A stretch of DNA of 38,806 bases, from contig NZ_JARWOP010000076.1 in the NCBI RefSeq assembly GCF_029868745.1, positions 1-38,806 on the forward strand. Reading direction: 5' to 3'. The stretch comes from Nocardia wallacei. Lineage in GTDB: Bacteria; Actinomycetota; Actinomycetes; Mycobacteriales; Mycobacteriaceae. The translations under genes and the position numbers were made by a program. This document shows positions 23,889 to 32,957 of the stretch, in pieces. Numbering within the stretch: position 1 is the stretch's first letter; each line of letters starts with the position of its first letter. The notes under the pieces are model-generated. The model did not search any database. It was not told the origin of the DNA and saw only the letters and a list, made by a program, of their open reading frames with translations.

Positions 23889-25073
23889 TCAGTAGACGGG
23901 GAGCGAGGGATCGATCTGGTTGGCCCAGGCGATGATTCCGCCCTGCAGGTGCACCGCGTCGGAGAAGCCGGCGTTCTTCAGCGCCGCCAGCGCCTCCGCC
24001 GAGCGGATGCCCGTCTTGCAGTGCAGCACGATCGGGCGGTTCTGTGGCAGCTCGGCCAGCGCCTCGCCGGACAGGATGCGGTCCTTGGGAATCAGCGTCG
24101 CGCCGTCGATGCGCACGATGTCCCACTCCACCGGCTCGCGGACGTCCACGATCGCGACGTCCTTGCCCGCGTCGAGCATGTCCTTCAGCTCCCGCGCGGT
24201 GACGGTGGACCCGGCCGCGGCGGCCTGGCCCTCCTCGGACACCACGCCGCAGAAGGCGTCGTAGTCGATCAGCTCGGTGATGGGCTGCCGCTCCGGGTCG
24301 CGGCGCAGCTTGATCGTGCGGTAGTTCATGTCCAGTGCGTCGTAGACCATCAGGCGGCCCAGCAGCGTCTCGCCGATCCCGGTGATCAGCTTGATCGCCT
24401 CGGTCACCATGATCGAACCGATCGACGCGCACAGCACGCCCAGCACGCCGCCCTCGGCGCAGGAGGGCACCATGCCCGGCGGCGGGGCCTCCGGGTACAG
24501 ATCGCGGTAGTTGATGCCGCGACCGTCGGGGGCGTCCTCCCAGAACACCGACACCTGGCCCTCGAAGCGGTAGATCGAACCCCACACGTACGGCTTGCCC
24601 GCCAGCACCGCGGCGTCGTTGACCAGGTAGCGCGTGGCGAAGTTGTCGGTGCCGTCGACGATCAGGTCGTATTCGGCGAACAACTCGACCGCGTTCTCCG
24701 GCTCGAGCCGAATCTTGTGCAGCCGCACGTCGATTCCGGAATTGATCTCCAAAATCGAATCCCGCGCGCTGTCGGCCTTGCTGCGGCCGATATCGGATTC
24801 GCCGTGAATGATCTGCCGTTGCAGATTCGACGCGTCCACCTCGTCGAACTCCACGATGCCCAGGGTGCCCACCCCGGCCGCGGCCAGATACAGCAGCGCG
24901 GGCGAACCCAGGCCGCCCGCGCCGATCACGAGCACCTTGGCATTCTTCAGTCGTTTCTGACCGTCCACGCCCAGATCCGGAATGATCAGGTGACGGCTGT
25001 AGCGGGCGACCTCATCCTTGGTCAGCTCCGCCGCCGGCTCGACCAATGGCGGCAGGGATTGTGGTGATGACAC
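23889..25073 (-). CDS. moeZ: Adenylyltransferase/sulfurtransferase MoeZ
   Basis: This 394-residue enzyme activates the C-terminal glycine of ubiquitin-like sulfur carriers by adenylation and loads sulfur onto them, serving molybdopterin, thiolation and CysO-type cysteine pathways. The ThiF/MoeB domain spans about 20-260: nucleotide-binding GAGGLG at 51-56, NLQRQIIH, GTDNFATRYL and the catalytic-type Cys at 205 (PSCAEGGVLG). A C-terminal rhodanese domain (about 290-390) carries the active-site Cys352 in VLHCKTGIRS. Both cysteines are present. It starts with GTG 25073, with GAGGAG about 8 bases upstream. It lies between DUF3152 and TIGR02569 genes, as in M. tuberculosis (Rv3206c). Confidence 0.95.
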   Translation of the reverse strand: MSSPQSLPPLVEPAAELTKDEVARYSRHLIIPDLGVDGQKRLKNAKVLVIGAGGLGSPALLYLAAAGVGTLGIVEFDEVDASNLQRQIIHGESDIGRSKADSARDSILEINSGIDVRLHKIRLEPENAVELFAEYDLIVDGTDNFATRYLVNDAAVLAGKPYVWGSIYRFEGQVSVFWEDAPDGRGINYRDLYPEAPPPGMVPSCAEGGVLGVLCASIGSIMVTEAIKLITGIGETLLGRLMVYDALDMNYRTIKLRRDPERQPITELIDYDAFCGVVSEEGQAAAAGSTVTARELKDMLDAGKDVAIVDVREPVEWDIVRIDGATLIPKDRILSGEALAELPQNRPIVLHCKTGIRSAEALAALKNAGFSDAVHLQGGIIAWANQIDPSLPVY

Positions 25074-25170
25074 GTCCTGGACTCCTCGAATCGAATTCGC
25101 CGATTACACCCGTGCAACACCGCGAATCGGACCGTTCTTCCCCGTCCATCGTGCCGTACCGGCCGTGTCC

Positions 25171-26316
25171 TCAGCCGCGCGGGTAGGGCCAGGGGTTGAA
25201 CCGGCATTTCTTGCCGTCCATCGGCACCACGCCCTGCGGATCGAGCGCGGCGATGTCGTTGTTGCGGGTGCCGAAGGTCTGCTGCATCATCACCGGCGCC
25301 AGCCCGCCGTCGGTCTCGCACGGCTGATGTTCGTGATAGCCGATGGCGTGCCCGACCTCGTGATTGATCTGGTATTGCCGGTACGAGCCGATGTCGCCCT
25401 CGAAGGCCGGCGCCCCGCGCACCCAGCGCACCTCCGACAGCACCACCCGGCCGACATCGGCGTTGTAGCACGAGGAGTCGATGGGAATCTCGAACCCGCA
25501 CATGGTCTTGGTGGTCTGGCGGGAGGTGAGCGAGATCCGGAAGTCGGGGTTGCCGGTGTCGACGCGACGGAAGCCGAACTTGGGATCGTGGGTCCAGCTC
25601 TTGGGATTGGCCAGCGTCGCCTCGACCATCTTGGCGACCGCCTCGTCGCCGCCCAGCGCGGCGGTGTCCACGCCGTCCTCGATCTCGACGGTGTAGCTGA
25701 ACAGATGCCCCTGGGCCGCCCCGACCTGCGCCGAGGCCCCGCGCACCAGATGCCAGCCGCCCGTGCCGGTCTCGGCGAACGAACCGCCGTCGGGCAGCGC
25801 GCCGGAGGCCAGTTCGGTGGAGAACTTGCCGTCGCCGCGGGGCGGTGCGCCGATGATCCCGGCCTTCTCGCTGTGCTGGCTCAGCCGTCCCAGACCCGGG
25901 ACGCCGGCACCCGCCGGATCTCCAGCCCCCTTGACCGCATCCACGAGCACCAGCACGGTGATCACGACCAGCACCGGAAGCGCGTAGGCCCGCCAGCCGT
26001 ACGTGGAGACGAACCGGCGGATCGCACTGCGTTTCCCCGTGCCGCGACGGTCGCGCAGGCCCTCGACGGACGGATTCCAGATGGCTCGCAGCGGCTGCCC
26101 GGACCGATCGTCGCCGGGCGAAAAGCGGTCCGGGAGTTGACCGCCGCCGTTGCCATGGGAGCCGTCGGTGCTGGTGTAGAGGCCGAGCGGGTCGTAGGCG
26201 CCGGCTTGCGGCTCGGTCCCGCGGCCGACGGGGCGCCCGCCGTTACGCGCGGCGGGGGCGGACACAAGGCGGCTCGGATCCCGCCCACCGGTCGATCTGC
26301 CCCGTTCGTCGGTCAC
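25171..26316 (-). CDS. DUF3152 membrane-anchored metzincin-like protein
   Basis: The 381-residue protein has a long disordered cytoplasmic N-terminus (1 to about 108), one transmembrane helix (ALPVLVVITVLVLVDAV, about 112-128) and an extracytoplasmic domain. That domain holds H319-E-V-G-H-A-I-G-Y-H-E-H330, the full HExxHxxGxxxH zinc motif of metzincins, followed by a possible Met-turn (PVMMQQT, 341-347) and several cysteines (273, 283, 333, 373). The family is annotated only as DUF3152 (Rv3207c), yet the motif supports a zinc protease. The start is GTG 26316 without Shine-Dalgarno; GACTCT 6 bases upstream resembles the leaderless boxes seen elsewhere here. It is divergent from the TetR gene. 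Confidence 0.88.
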   Translation of the reverse strand: MTDERGRSTGGRDPSRLVSAPAARNGGRPVGRGTEPQAGAYDPLGLYTSTDGSHGNGGGQLPDRFSPGDDRSGQPLRAIWNPSVEGLRDRRGTGKRSAIRRFVSTYGWRAYALPVLVVITVLVLVDAVKGAGDPAGAGVPGLGRLSQHSEKAGIIGAPPRGDGKFSTELASGALPDGGSFAETGTGGWHLVRGASAQVGAAQGHLFSYTVEIEDGVDTAALGGDEAVAKMVEATLANPKSWTHDPKFGFRRVDTGNPDFRISLTSRQTTKTMCGFEIPIDSSCYNADVGRVVLSEVRWVRGAPAFEGDIGSYRQYQINHEVGHAIGYHEHQPCETDGGLAPVMMQQTFGTRNNDIAALDPQGVVPMDGKKCRFNPWPYPRG

Positions 26317-26423
26317 CGCACCAGAGTCTCACAACCGCCGCGACCGCACGGACCAACCGACTTTCGGTCGTCCGGGGTTGCGATATTTCTCACGGCTGTG
26401 CGAGATTGCTCTAGACCACCAGT

Positions 26424-26442
26424 TACTGGCAGGTTGCCAATA
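26424..26442. promoter_or_regulatory. Inverted repeat in the DUF3152/TetR divergent promoter
   Basis: TACTGGCA-GGT-TGCCAATA is a 19-bp near-perfect palindrome (7 of 8 positions pair) located between the divergent genes. Its size and position suit a TetR-family operator that would control both the regulator at 26597 and the DUF3152 gene. Confidence 0.5.
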
Positions 26443-26443
26443 G

Positions 26444-27253
<810 letters not shown>

Positions 27254-27283
27254 GCGCGGCTCCCCGAACCCGGACGAAACGAC

Positions 27284-27318
27284 AACGCGGCGAAGCGGAT
27301 TACCCGCCTCGCCGCGTT
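27284..27318. terminator. Bidirectional hairpin terminator between TetR and DUF3107 genes
   Basis: AACGCGGCGA and TCGCCGCGTT pair perfectly, with an inner GCGG/CCGC helix. The hairpin lies 30 bp after the TetR stop and 16 bp beyond the convergent DUF3107 stop; flanks are moderately T-rich in both directions. Confidence 0.75.
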
Positions 27319-27334
27319 TCGCTGTCGAAAACCC

Positions 27335-27562
27335 CTACACCGCAGCGAAACCCACGCGGCCGCTGGTCGACGTGCCGATCTCCACGTAAGCGACCTTGGC
27401 GGCCTGGATCAGGTATTTGCGGCCCTTCTCGTCGGTCAGCGCCAGCACGCCGCCCTTGCCGTCCAGCGCACCGGACACCAGCGCCTCGACCTCTTCCGGG
27501 GTCTGCGAGCTGGTGATCACGAGCTCGCGCGGGCTGTCCGAAATACCGATCTTGACCTCCAC
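27335..27562 (-). CDS. DUF3107 family small protein
   Basis: The 75-residue protein is the conserved actinobacterial DUF3107 family (Rv3208A, TB9.4). It reads VEVKIGISDSPRELVITSSQ, then TPEEVEALVSGALDGKGG, then GRKYLIQAAKVAYVEIG. It is soluble, without signal or cysteines, and its role is unknown; in mycobacteria it is encoded beside the same TetR gene. GTG 27562 is preferred to TTG 27568 because AGGAGG then lies 6 bases upstream, a normal spacing. Confidence 0.9.
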   Translation of the reverse strand: MEVKIGISDSPRELVITSSQTPEEVEALVSGALDGKGGVLALTDEKGRKYLIQAAKVAYVEIGTSTSGRVGFAAV

Positions 27563-27661
27563 GGTCAACCTCCTAGAGTCCTGATGCTGTCCTGCTCAGG
27601 CTAGTGCAGGGCGGATGGGCGAAGTTAACGCTGTCAGCGAACGACGCCGACGTCGGGGCGG

Positions 27662-28360
27662 CTAGGCCAGGCCCAGTACGCGCATGCGCTCGGCATGCCT
27701 GGTCTGCATCCGGTCGAACAGCGCGGCGATGCCGTTCAGGTCGCCGGTGGCGATGAGGACCAGCTCGGTCAGCTCGTCGCGCTGGGCCATCACGAACTGG
27801 GCCTGCGTGATCGCCTCGCCGAGCAGCCGGCGGCCCCACAGGGTGAGCCGGTCGCGCTCGGAGCGGCTCTCGGTGACCGCGCGGCGCACCTCGTCGACGA
27901 CGAATTCGGAGTGGCTGGTCTCGGCGAGCACGTCGTGCACGACGCCGGCCACCTCGGGCGCGAGCGAGTCGGCGAGCACCGTGTAGAAGTCGGCGGCGAT
28001 GCCGTCGCCGACGTAGAACTTCACCATCGACTCGAGCCACGTCGAGGGGTCGGTCGAGTCGTGGTAGGCGTCCAGCGCGCGCACGTACGGCGCCATCGCG
28101 TCGAAGACGTCCACCCCGCGCTCGGCGAGCGCGCCCTCCAAGGTGTCGAAGTGGGACATCTCCGCGGCCGCCATCTTCGCCACGGCCACCCGGCCGCGCA
28201 GCGACGGCGACAGCTTCGCCTCCTCGGCCAGCCGGTAGAACGCCGAGATCTCGCCGTAGGCGAGCACCGCGAACAGGTCGAGGACGCCGGGATGGTCGGC
28301 GGGGATGCGGGCGCCGGATTCGGTCGAAACACCCAGCGCGGCAGACGGGTTTACTCCCAT
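27662..28360 (-). CDS. Ferritin-like fold protein (MiaE-like family)
   Basis: The 232-residue helical protein corresponds to Rv3210c. Metal-ligand-like acidic and histidine residues occur in AYGEISAFYRLAEEAKLSP, AKMAAAEMSHFDTLEGAL, and LAETSHSEFVVDEVRRAV, the E...ExxH pattern of diiron ferritin-like proteins; the Pfam relative is the MiaE-type tRNA hydroxylase family. Whether it hydroxylates tRNA or another substrate is unknown. ATG 28360 has TAGGCT 7 bases upstream, which supports a leaderless start and argues against in-frame extension into the hydrolase gene. It lies between the DUF3107 and hydrolase genes on the same strand. Confidence 0.87.
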   Translation of the reverse strand: MGVNPSAALGVSTESGARIPADHPGVLDLFAVLAYGEISAFYRLAEEAKLSPSLRGRVAVAKMAAAEMSHFDTLEGALAERGVDVFDAMAPYVRALDAYHDSTDPSTWLESMVKFYVGDGIAADFYTVLADSLAPEVAGVVHDVLAETSHSEFVVDEVRRAVTESRSERDRLTLWGRRLLGEAITQAQFVMAQRDELTELVLIATGDLNGIAALFDRMQTRHAERMRVLGLA

Positions 28361-28401
28361 GCGCTCCAGCCTAGTAGGGGTCGCGGCGGCGGCGTGACCG
28401 G

Positions 28402-29448
28402 TCACGCCCGATCTCGCAGAAACTTCTCGAGGTAGGTCCAGGTGGTGTCGCGCGCGCTCGGTCCGGCGAGAATGCCGAGGTGGCTGCCGGGCGCGGTCTC
28501 GTAGCGCACGTCGGCCCCGGTGAGGGTGGTGACGCCGTGCTCGACGGCCGCGGCCGGGGTGATCACGTCGTCGGGGCCGCCTACCAGCAGCACCGGCGCG
28601 GTGACGTCGGCGAGCGCGATCCGCGCGTCGTTGAGCAGCACCACGCCCCTGCCGATGTCGTTGGCCAGGATGAATCGGCTCCACAGCTGGTTGTACAACC
28701 GTCCCGGGTAACCGGGCATCTGCGCCTGGAACCGGTCGATGGTCTCCATCCGGCCCAGCGTGGCGCGGTCCGTGAGATTGGTGGCGATGAACAGCGGCCG
28801 CCGCAGTTCGCGCTCCCACGAGGTCGCCCGGTAGGCGAGCCGGGTCAGCGGCGCGGGCACCCCGCCCGCCGCCCGGATCAGGTTGGAGGTGGCCAGGCCG
28901 CGGGTGAACCGGGCCAGCGCCCGCACCTGCGGCACGCCGGTGACCTTGTCGTAGTCCAGCGGCGAGCCGATCGCGGTGATCGAGCGGATCGGCAGCGCGG
29001 CATCGGCCGCGGCGGTCAGCAGCGCGAGCACGCCGCCGAGCGACCAGCCGACCAGGTCCACGGGGGCGCCGTCGCGATCGGCGGAGACCCGGCCGATCGC
29101 GGTGGGCAGGATGTCGTCGATCCAGTCCTCGAAACCGAGCCGCCGGTCGGCGAAGGTGATCTCGCCGTAGTCGACGACGTAGGGGTGGCGGCCCGCGTCG
29201 AGCAGGAACCGCGCCAGGCTCTGACGCAGATCGAAGCACACGGCCGGGGCGGCCAGCGGCGGGACCAGCAGTACCGCGGCATCGTCGGCGGACGCGCCGG
29301 GGGCGGATCGCTCGAATCTCAGCAGCCGCCGGTGCGGTTCGTCCCACAGCACCGTGGCGGGGGTGGGCGTGGGTTGCTCGATGCCGTCGCCGAAGGTCAG
29401 TGCCCAGGCGTTGCGGGCGGCGACGGTCACGGTGTCTGCCAGACTCAC
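28402..29448 (-). CDS. Alpha/beta hydrolase, PHA synthase/depolymerase-like
   Basis: The 348-residue protein is an alpha/beta hydrolase related to class III PhaC and PHA depolymerase-like proteins. The nucleophile elbow is VDLVGWSLGG (Ser), the acid is in LLVGGPDDVITP and the base in APGSHLGILAG. The nucleophile is Ser in GWSLGG; PHA synthases use Cys, so hydrolysis is more likely than polymerisation. GTG 29448 has TAGGTT 6 bases upstream and no Shine-Dalgarno, pointing to a leaderless transcript. It is divergent from the DEAD-box helicase gene. The substrate is not deducible. Confidence 0.85.
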   Translation of the reverse strand: MSLADTVTVAARNAWALTFGDGIEQPTPTPATVLWDEPHRRLLRFERSAPGASADDAAVLLVPPLAAPAVCFDLRQSLARFLLDAGRHPYVVDYGEITFADRRLGFEDWIDDILPTAIGRVSADRDGAPVDLVGWSLGGVLALLTAAADAALPIRSITAIGSPLDYDKVTGVPQVRALARFTRGLATSNLIRAAGGVPAPLTRLAYRATSWERELRRPLFIATNLTDRATLGRMETIDRFQAQMPGYPGRLYNQLWSRFILANDIGRGVVLLNDARIALADVTAPVLLVGGPDDVITPAAAVEHGVTTLTGADVRYETAPGSHLGILAGPSARDTTWTYLEKFLRDRA

Positions 29449-29661
29449 CGCACCAACCTATCCCGTGACACCGCGTCACACATATGTGGGATCGGCCACC
29501 GCCGGAGCGGTGCGACGCGCCCGGGCAATTTCCCCGCGCCGCGTGAATTGTGCTGTGCCGCAGCGGACGCCGCGCAGGCTCGCGCGGGTACGGCGAAGTA
29601 TCCGGGAAATACCTCCGGAGCTGAACCGGAGCCGGAAATCGAGTTAAGGAAAGTATCACGC

Positions 29662-29667
29662 TACAAT
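29662..29667 (+). promoter_or_regulatory. -10 box of the DEAD-box helicase promoter
   Basis: TACAAT matches the vegetative sigma -10 consensus closely. A start of transcription near 29674 would give a leader of about 198 nt before the CTG at 29872. The -35 region (around 29639-29644, TCGAGT) is weak. Confidence 0.5.
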
Positions 29668-29672
29668 CTGCG

Positions 29673-29696
29673 TGGGCAACGGAAATTCGTCGCCCA
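29673..29696 (+). promoter_or_regulatory. 5' stem-loop in the helicase leader
   Basis: TGGGC-A-ACG and CGT-C-GCCCA pair around a GAAATT loop with one A-C mismatch. It would sit at the extreme 5' end of the transcript, where it could stabilise the mRNA or serve autoregulation by the helicase. Confidence 0.4.
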
Positions 29697-29871
29697 GGAA
29701 AATTGTGCGCGCACCAGTTCCGCACCACCATTGCGCCGCCAGGTCGATGCCGATTCGGTGTCCCGGAGCGGCCGGGTGGGAAACGCCGGACAGGTGGTCG
29801 TCGCGGACCGCAAGGGTCCGCCCCACGCCTCGTGCGCGCGAGATGCGATTGACACGAGGAAAGGCACGAAC

Positions 29872-31620
29872 CTGAGCAAGATCACTGTCGAACAGGAGCC
29901 GGGGCTGTCGGAGACGCTGCTGACGGCCGAACTCGACCCCACTCACACCGCCCCCGCGTTCGCCGAATTGGGAGTGCGCCCGGAAATCGTCCGCGCACTC
30001 GCCGAGCTCGGAATCGAACGCACTTTCGCCATCCAGGAACTCACCCTGCCGCTGGCACTGGCCGGCGAGGACCTCATCGGCCAGGCACGCACCGGCATGG
30101 GTAAGACCTTCGGATTCGGCGTTCCGCTGCTGCACCGAATTTCCACCGCCGATTCCGGCACGACCGCGCTGGACGGTACGCCGCGAGCCCTGATCATCGT
30201 CCCGACGCGCGAACTGTGCGTGCAGGTGACCTCGGATCTGGAGAACGCGAGCAAATACCTGACCAATCACCAGGGTCCGCTGCGGGTGGCCTCCATCTAC
30301 GGCGGCCGCCCCTACGAGTCCCAGATCGCGGCGCTGCGCTCGGGTGTCGACGTGGTCGTCGGCACGCCCGGCCGCCTGCTGGACCTGGCCGAGCAGCAGC
30401 ATCTGATCCTGGGCAAGATCGGGGTGCTGGTGCTCGACGAGGCCGACGAGATGCTCGACCTGGGCTTCCTACCCGATATCGAGCGCATCCTGACCATGGT
30501 CCCCGAACAGCGGCAGACGATGCTGTTCTCGGCGACCATGCCGGGCCCGATCATCACGCTTGCCCGCACCTTCCTGCACAAGCCGACCCACATCCGCGCC
30601 GAGGAACCGCACGACTCGGCGGTGCACGAACGCACCGCGCAGTTCGTCTACCGGGCGCACGCGCTGGACAAGAGCGAACTGGTGGCGCGGATCCTGCAGG
30701 CCGAGACCCGCGGCGCCACCATGGTTTTCACCCGCACCAAGCGCACCGCGCAGAAGGTCGCCGACGACCTCGCCGATCGCGGGTTCGCCGTCGGCGCCGT
30801 GCACGGCGACCTGGGCCAGATCGCGCGCGAGAAGGCGCTCGACAAATTCCGCAAGGGCAAGATCGACGTCCTGGTCGCCACGGACGTCGCCGCGCGCGGC
30901 ATCGACATCGACGATGTCACCCACGTGGTCAACTACCAGTGCCCGGAGGACGAGAAGACCTACGTGCACCGCATCGGCCGCACCGGCCGCGCGGGCCGCA
31001 CGGGCGTCGCCGTCACCCTGGTCGACTGGGACGAGCTGAACCGCTGGGCCTCGATCAACTCCGCGCTGGATCTCGGTATCTCCGAACCGGTCGAGACGTA
31101 TTCACGGTCGCCGCATCTGTTCGAGGAACTCGGCATTCCCGAGAACGTGACCGGCACGCTGCGGCGCAAGCCCGCTCGTGACGAGGACGCCGTGGTGGTC
31201 GAGCGCGAGCAGCGCGCGCCGCGCAAGCGCAACCGCAAGCGGACCGTGCGCGGCCGGCCGATCGACCGTGTCGAGGGCGAAAGCGCCGAGGACACCGCCG
31301 AAGTCACCGCCGCGGCCACGGAATCGACCGCACCGCAGGGTGATTCGGAGTCGGACGAGGGCGACAAGCCCGCACGCCGTCGCCGTCGCCGTCGTAAGCC
31401 CGCCGGGAGCGGCGAGGGCGCGGAGGCCGACACGGCGACGACCGGCGAGAGCGCCGAGGGTGACGACGACACCGCCGACACCGGCGACAAGCCCGCACGC
31501 CGTCGTCGGCGGCGACGTAAGCCCGCCGGGGGCGAATCGCACAACGGTGCGGCCGAAGAGGGCCACAACGGCACGGCGTCGGAGTCGCACAGCGACACCG
31601 ACGTACGCACCTCGGCCTAG
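29872..31620 (+). CDS. rhlE: DEAD-box RNA helicase (RhlE-like)
   Basis: The 582-residue ATP-dependent RNA helicase matches Rv3211 in context. The Q motif is in TFAIQELTLPLALAGEDLIG; motif I is ARTGMGKT (72-79); motif II is DEAD at 189-192; motif III is SAT (220-222); motif VI is HRIGRTGRAGR (366-376). The C-terminal tail (about 430-582) is disordered and has two copies of DKPARRRRRRRKPAG, typical RNA-binding basic patches, separated by acidic stretches. No ATG/GTG/TTG with a ribosome-binding site opens this frame: CTG 29872 is taken as the start because AGGAAAGG lies 7 bases upstream and the homology follows. The first GTG inside (V35) would delete part of the conserved N-terminus. Confidence 0.9.
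   Translation: MSKITVEQEPGLSETLLTAELDPTHTAPAFAELGVRPEIVRALAELGIERTFAIQELTLPLALAGEDLIGQARTGMGKTFGFGVPLLHRISTADSGTTALDGTPRALIIVPTRELCVQVTSDLENASKYLTNHQGPLRVASIYGGRPYESQIAALRSGVDVVVGTPGRLLDLAEQQHLILGKIGVLVLDEADEMLDLGFLPDIERILTMVPEQRQTMLFSATMPGPIITLARTFLHKPTHIRAEEPHDSAVHERTAQFVYRAHALDKSELVARILQAETRGATMVFTRTKRTAQKVADDLADRGFAVGAVHGDLGQIAREKALDKFRKGKIDVLVATDVAARGIDIDDVTHVVNYQCPEDEKTYVHRIGRTGRAGRTGVAVTLVDWDELNRWASINSALDLGISEPVETYSRSPHLFEELGIPENVTGTLRRKPARDEDAVVVEREQRAPRKRNRKRTVRGRPIDRVEGESAEDTAEVTAAATESTAPQGDSESDEGDKPARRRRRRRKPAGSGEGAEADTATTGESAEGDDDTADTGDKPARRRRRRRKPAGGESHNGAAEEGHNGTASESHSDTDVRTSA
31363..31530 (+). repeat. Two 45-bp direct repeats in the helicase tail
   Basis: Copies at 31363-31407 and 31486-31530 encode the same DKPARRRRRRRKPAG peptide. 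Synonymous differences (the arginine codons) show that the peptide, not only the DNA, has been maintained. Confidence 0.8.
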
Positions 31621-31662
31621 CCACGCCACGGTCCGCCCGGCCGATCGGTTACCCTCGCTGAC

Positions 31663-32880
31663 GTGCTCGCACCCGAGCGGCGGACGCGCGCCGATATCCA
31701 AGCCGCCGTCGCGATCGCCGTCGTCGTGGTGATCGCGATCGCGCTCGTCTGGGTGTACAGCGACGCGCGCCGCACGGTGTCCGAGCCCGCCGCGCAGGCG
31801 GCCACGGCGCCCGTCACGGCCACCGCCCTGCCGCAGCAACTGCGCGAACTGTGGCATCAGCCCGACGAGGCGACCACCCGGGCGCTCGCGTCCGGCGGCG
31901 TCGCCGTCACCGGCTCCGGCGGCACGGTCACCGGCCGCGATCCGCGCACGGGGGAACAACTCTGGAAGTACCAGCGCGATATTCCGCTGTGCGGGGTGGA
32001 GAGCCAGTTCGGGACCGTCGTCGCCACCTATCGGGACCAGCGCGGATGCAGCCAGACCACGCTGCTCGCCGCCGATACGGGAGCGCGGCGCACGGCCCGC
32101 AGCAGCTATATGGACGATCGGGTGAAGCTGTCGGTGGACGGCACCTACACGCTGGCGCTGGGTCCCGACCGGCTCGAGATGTGGCGTTCGGACCTGGTCC
32201 GCACGTTGGAGTACGGCTATGTGGACGCGCCGGTGAACGTCCGCACCCAGCCGCGCAAGGACTGCGCGCTGCTGTCGGGCGCGTCCAGCACCACCCGGCT
32301 CGCCGTGCTCGAACGCTGTCCCGGTGAAACCGCCGACCGCCTGACCGTGCTCAACCCCGCACCCAAGGACAACAGCGTGCCCGAGGAGTACGGCTCGCAC
32401 GTACTCACCGAGCCCGGCGCGGTGTCGGACAAGGCCCGGGTAATCGCGGTGTCCGACAACCGAATCGCGCTGTATCTGCCCGGAACCGACACCGAGGCAC
32501 CACAATTCGCGATCTACGACCAGAACGCCAATGCCGTTGCCGTACATCGGCTTACCGCTCCGTTGACCGACGACATCATGACCACTCGCGTCGGCTCGGC
32601 CTTCCTGGTCTTCACCGGCAACAGCGTGATCGCGCTGAACACCACCACCTTCGACCCGGTGTGGACGGCCTCCGACGCCCTCGGCACCCCCGCGCTGCTG
32701 GCCGGGCAACTGCTCATGCCGGTCGCCGACGGTCTGGCCGTCGTCGACCCCGCGACCGGCGCGCAGACCACCCGCATTCCGGTCTCGCGCGCCGAGTACC
32801 ACGGCGAGCCGATCTCCCTCGCGGTGATCGGCAATACCGTGCTGGAACGCCGCGGCGGCGATCTCTACGCGCTGGGCTGA
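31663..32880 (+). CDS. Membrane-anchored PQQ/beta-propeller-like protein
   Basis: The 405-residue protein has one N-terminal transmembrane helix (about residues 12-32, VAIAVVVVIAIALVWVY), then an extracytoplasmic domain with PQQ-repeat character: VTGRDPRTGEQLWKYQRDIP, LLAADTGARRTARSSY, VIALNTTTFDPVWTASD, LAVVDPATGAQTTRIPV. It matches Rv3212, downstream of the helicase in mycobacteria. No enzyme residues are evident; a binding or scaffold role at the envelope is possible. GTG 31663 has TACCCT 7 bases upstream, another leaderless pattern. The gap from the helicase stop is 42 bp. Confidence 0.85.
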   Translation: MLAPERRTRADIQAAVAIAVVVVIAIALVWVYSDARRTVSEPAAQAATAPVTATALPQQLRELWHQPDEATTRALASGGVAVTGSGGTVTGRDPRTGEQLWKYQRDIPLCGVESQFGTVVATYRDQRGCSQTTLLAADTGARRTARSSYMDDRVKLSVDGTYTLALGPDRLEMWRSDLVRTLEYGYVDAPVNVRTQPRKDCALLSGASSTTRLAVLERCPGETADRLTVLNPAPKDNSVPEEYGSHVLTEPGAVSDKARVIAVSDNRIALYLPGTDTEAPQFAIYDQNANAVAVHRLTAPLTDDIMTTRVGSAFLVFTGNSVIALNTTTFDPVWTASDALGTPALLAGQLLMPVADGLAVVDPATGAQTTRIPVSRAEYHGEPISLAVIGNTVLERRGGDLYALG

Positions 32881-32957
32881 CCTCCTTTCCGCGAGACCAC
32901 CGCGAGTGAGGCGAGCGGCTGCCTGGGCGCGGCACCGGATCCGGCATGATCGACGGC

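Larger units (their letters stand above)
29449..29871. other. Divergent promoter region and long leader of the DEAD-box helicase gene
   Basis: The 423 bp contain the leaderless promoter of the minus-strand hydrolase at the left end. On the plus strand they carry a strong -10 (TACAAT, 29662-29667), followed by an apparent leader of about 200 nt with a stem-loop at its 5' end. A 67-codon frame from GTG 29672 ends in a TGA overlapping the helicase CTG start, but its codon bias is weaker than in genes nearby. Confidence 0.5.

Noticed and set aside
28480..29871. In-frame 464-residue N-terminal extension of the DEAD-box helicase
   Set aside because: It is antisense to the alpha/beta hydrolase gene, has shadow composition and precedes the -10 and ribosome-binding site of the helicase.
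29672..29875. 67-codon upstream ORF before the helicase as a real gene
   Set aside because: Third-position GC is lower than in neighbouring genes and no family is recognisable; kept only as part of a finding because of the CTGA overlap.
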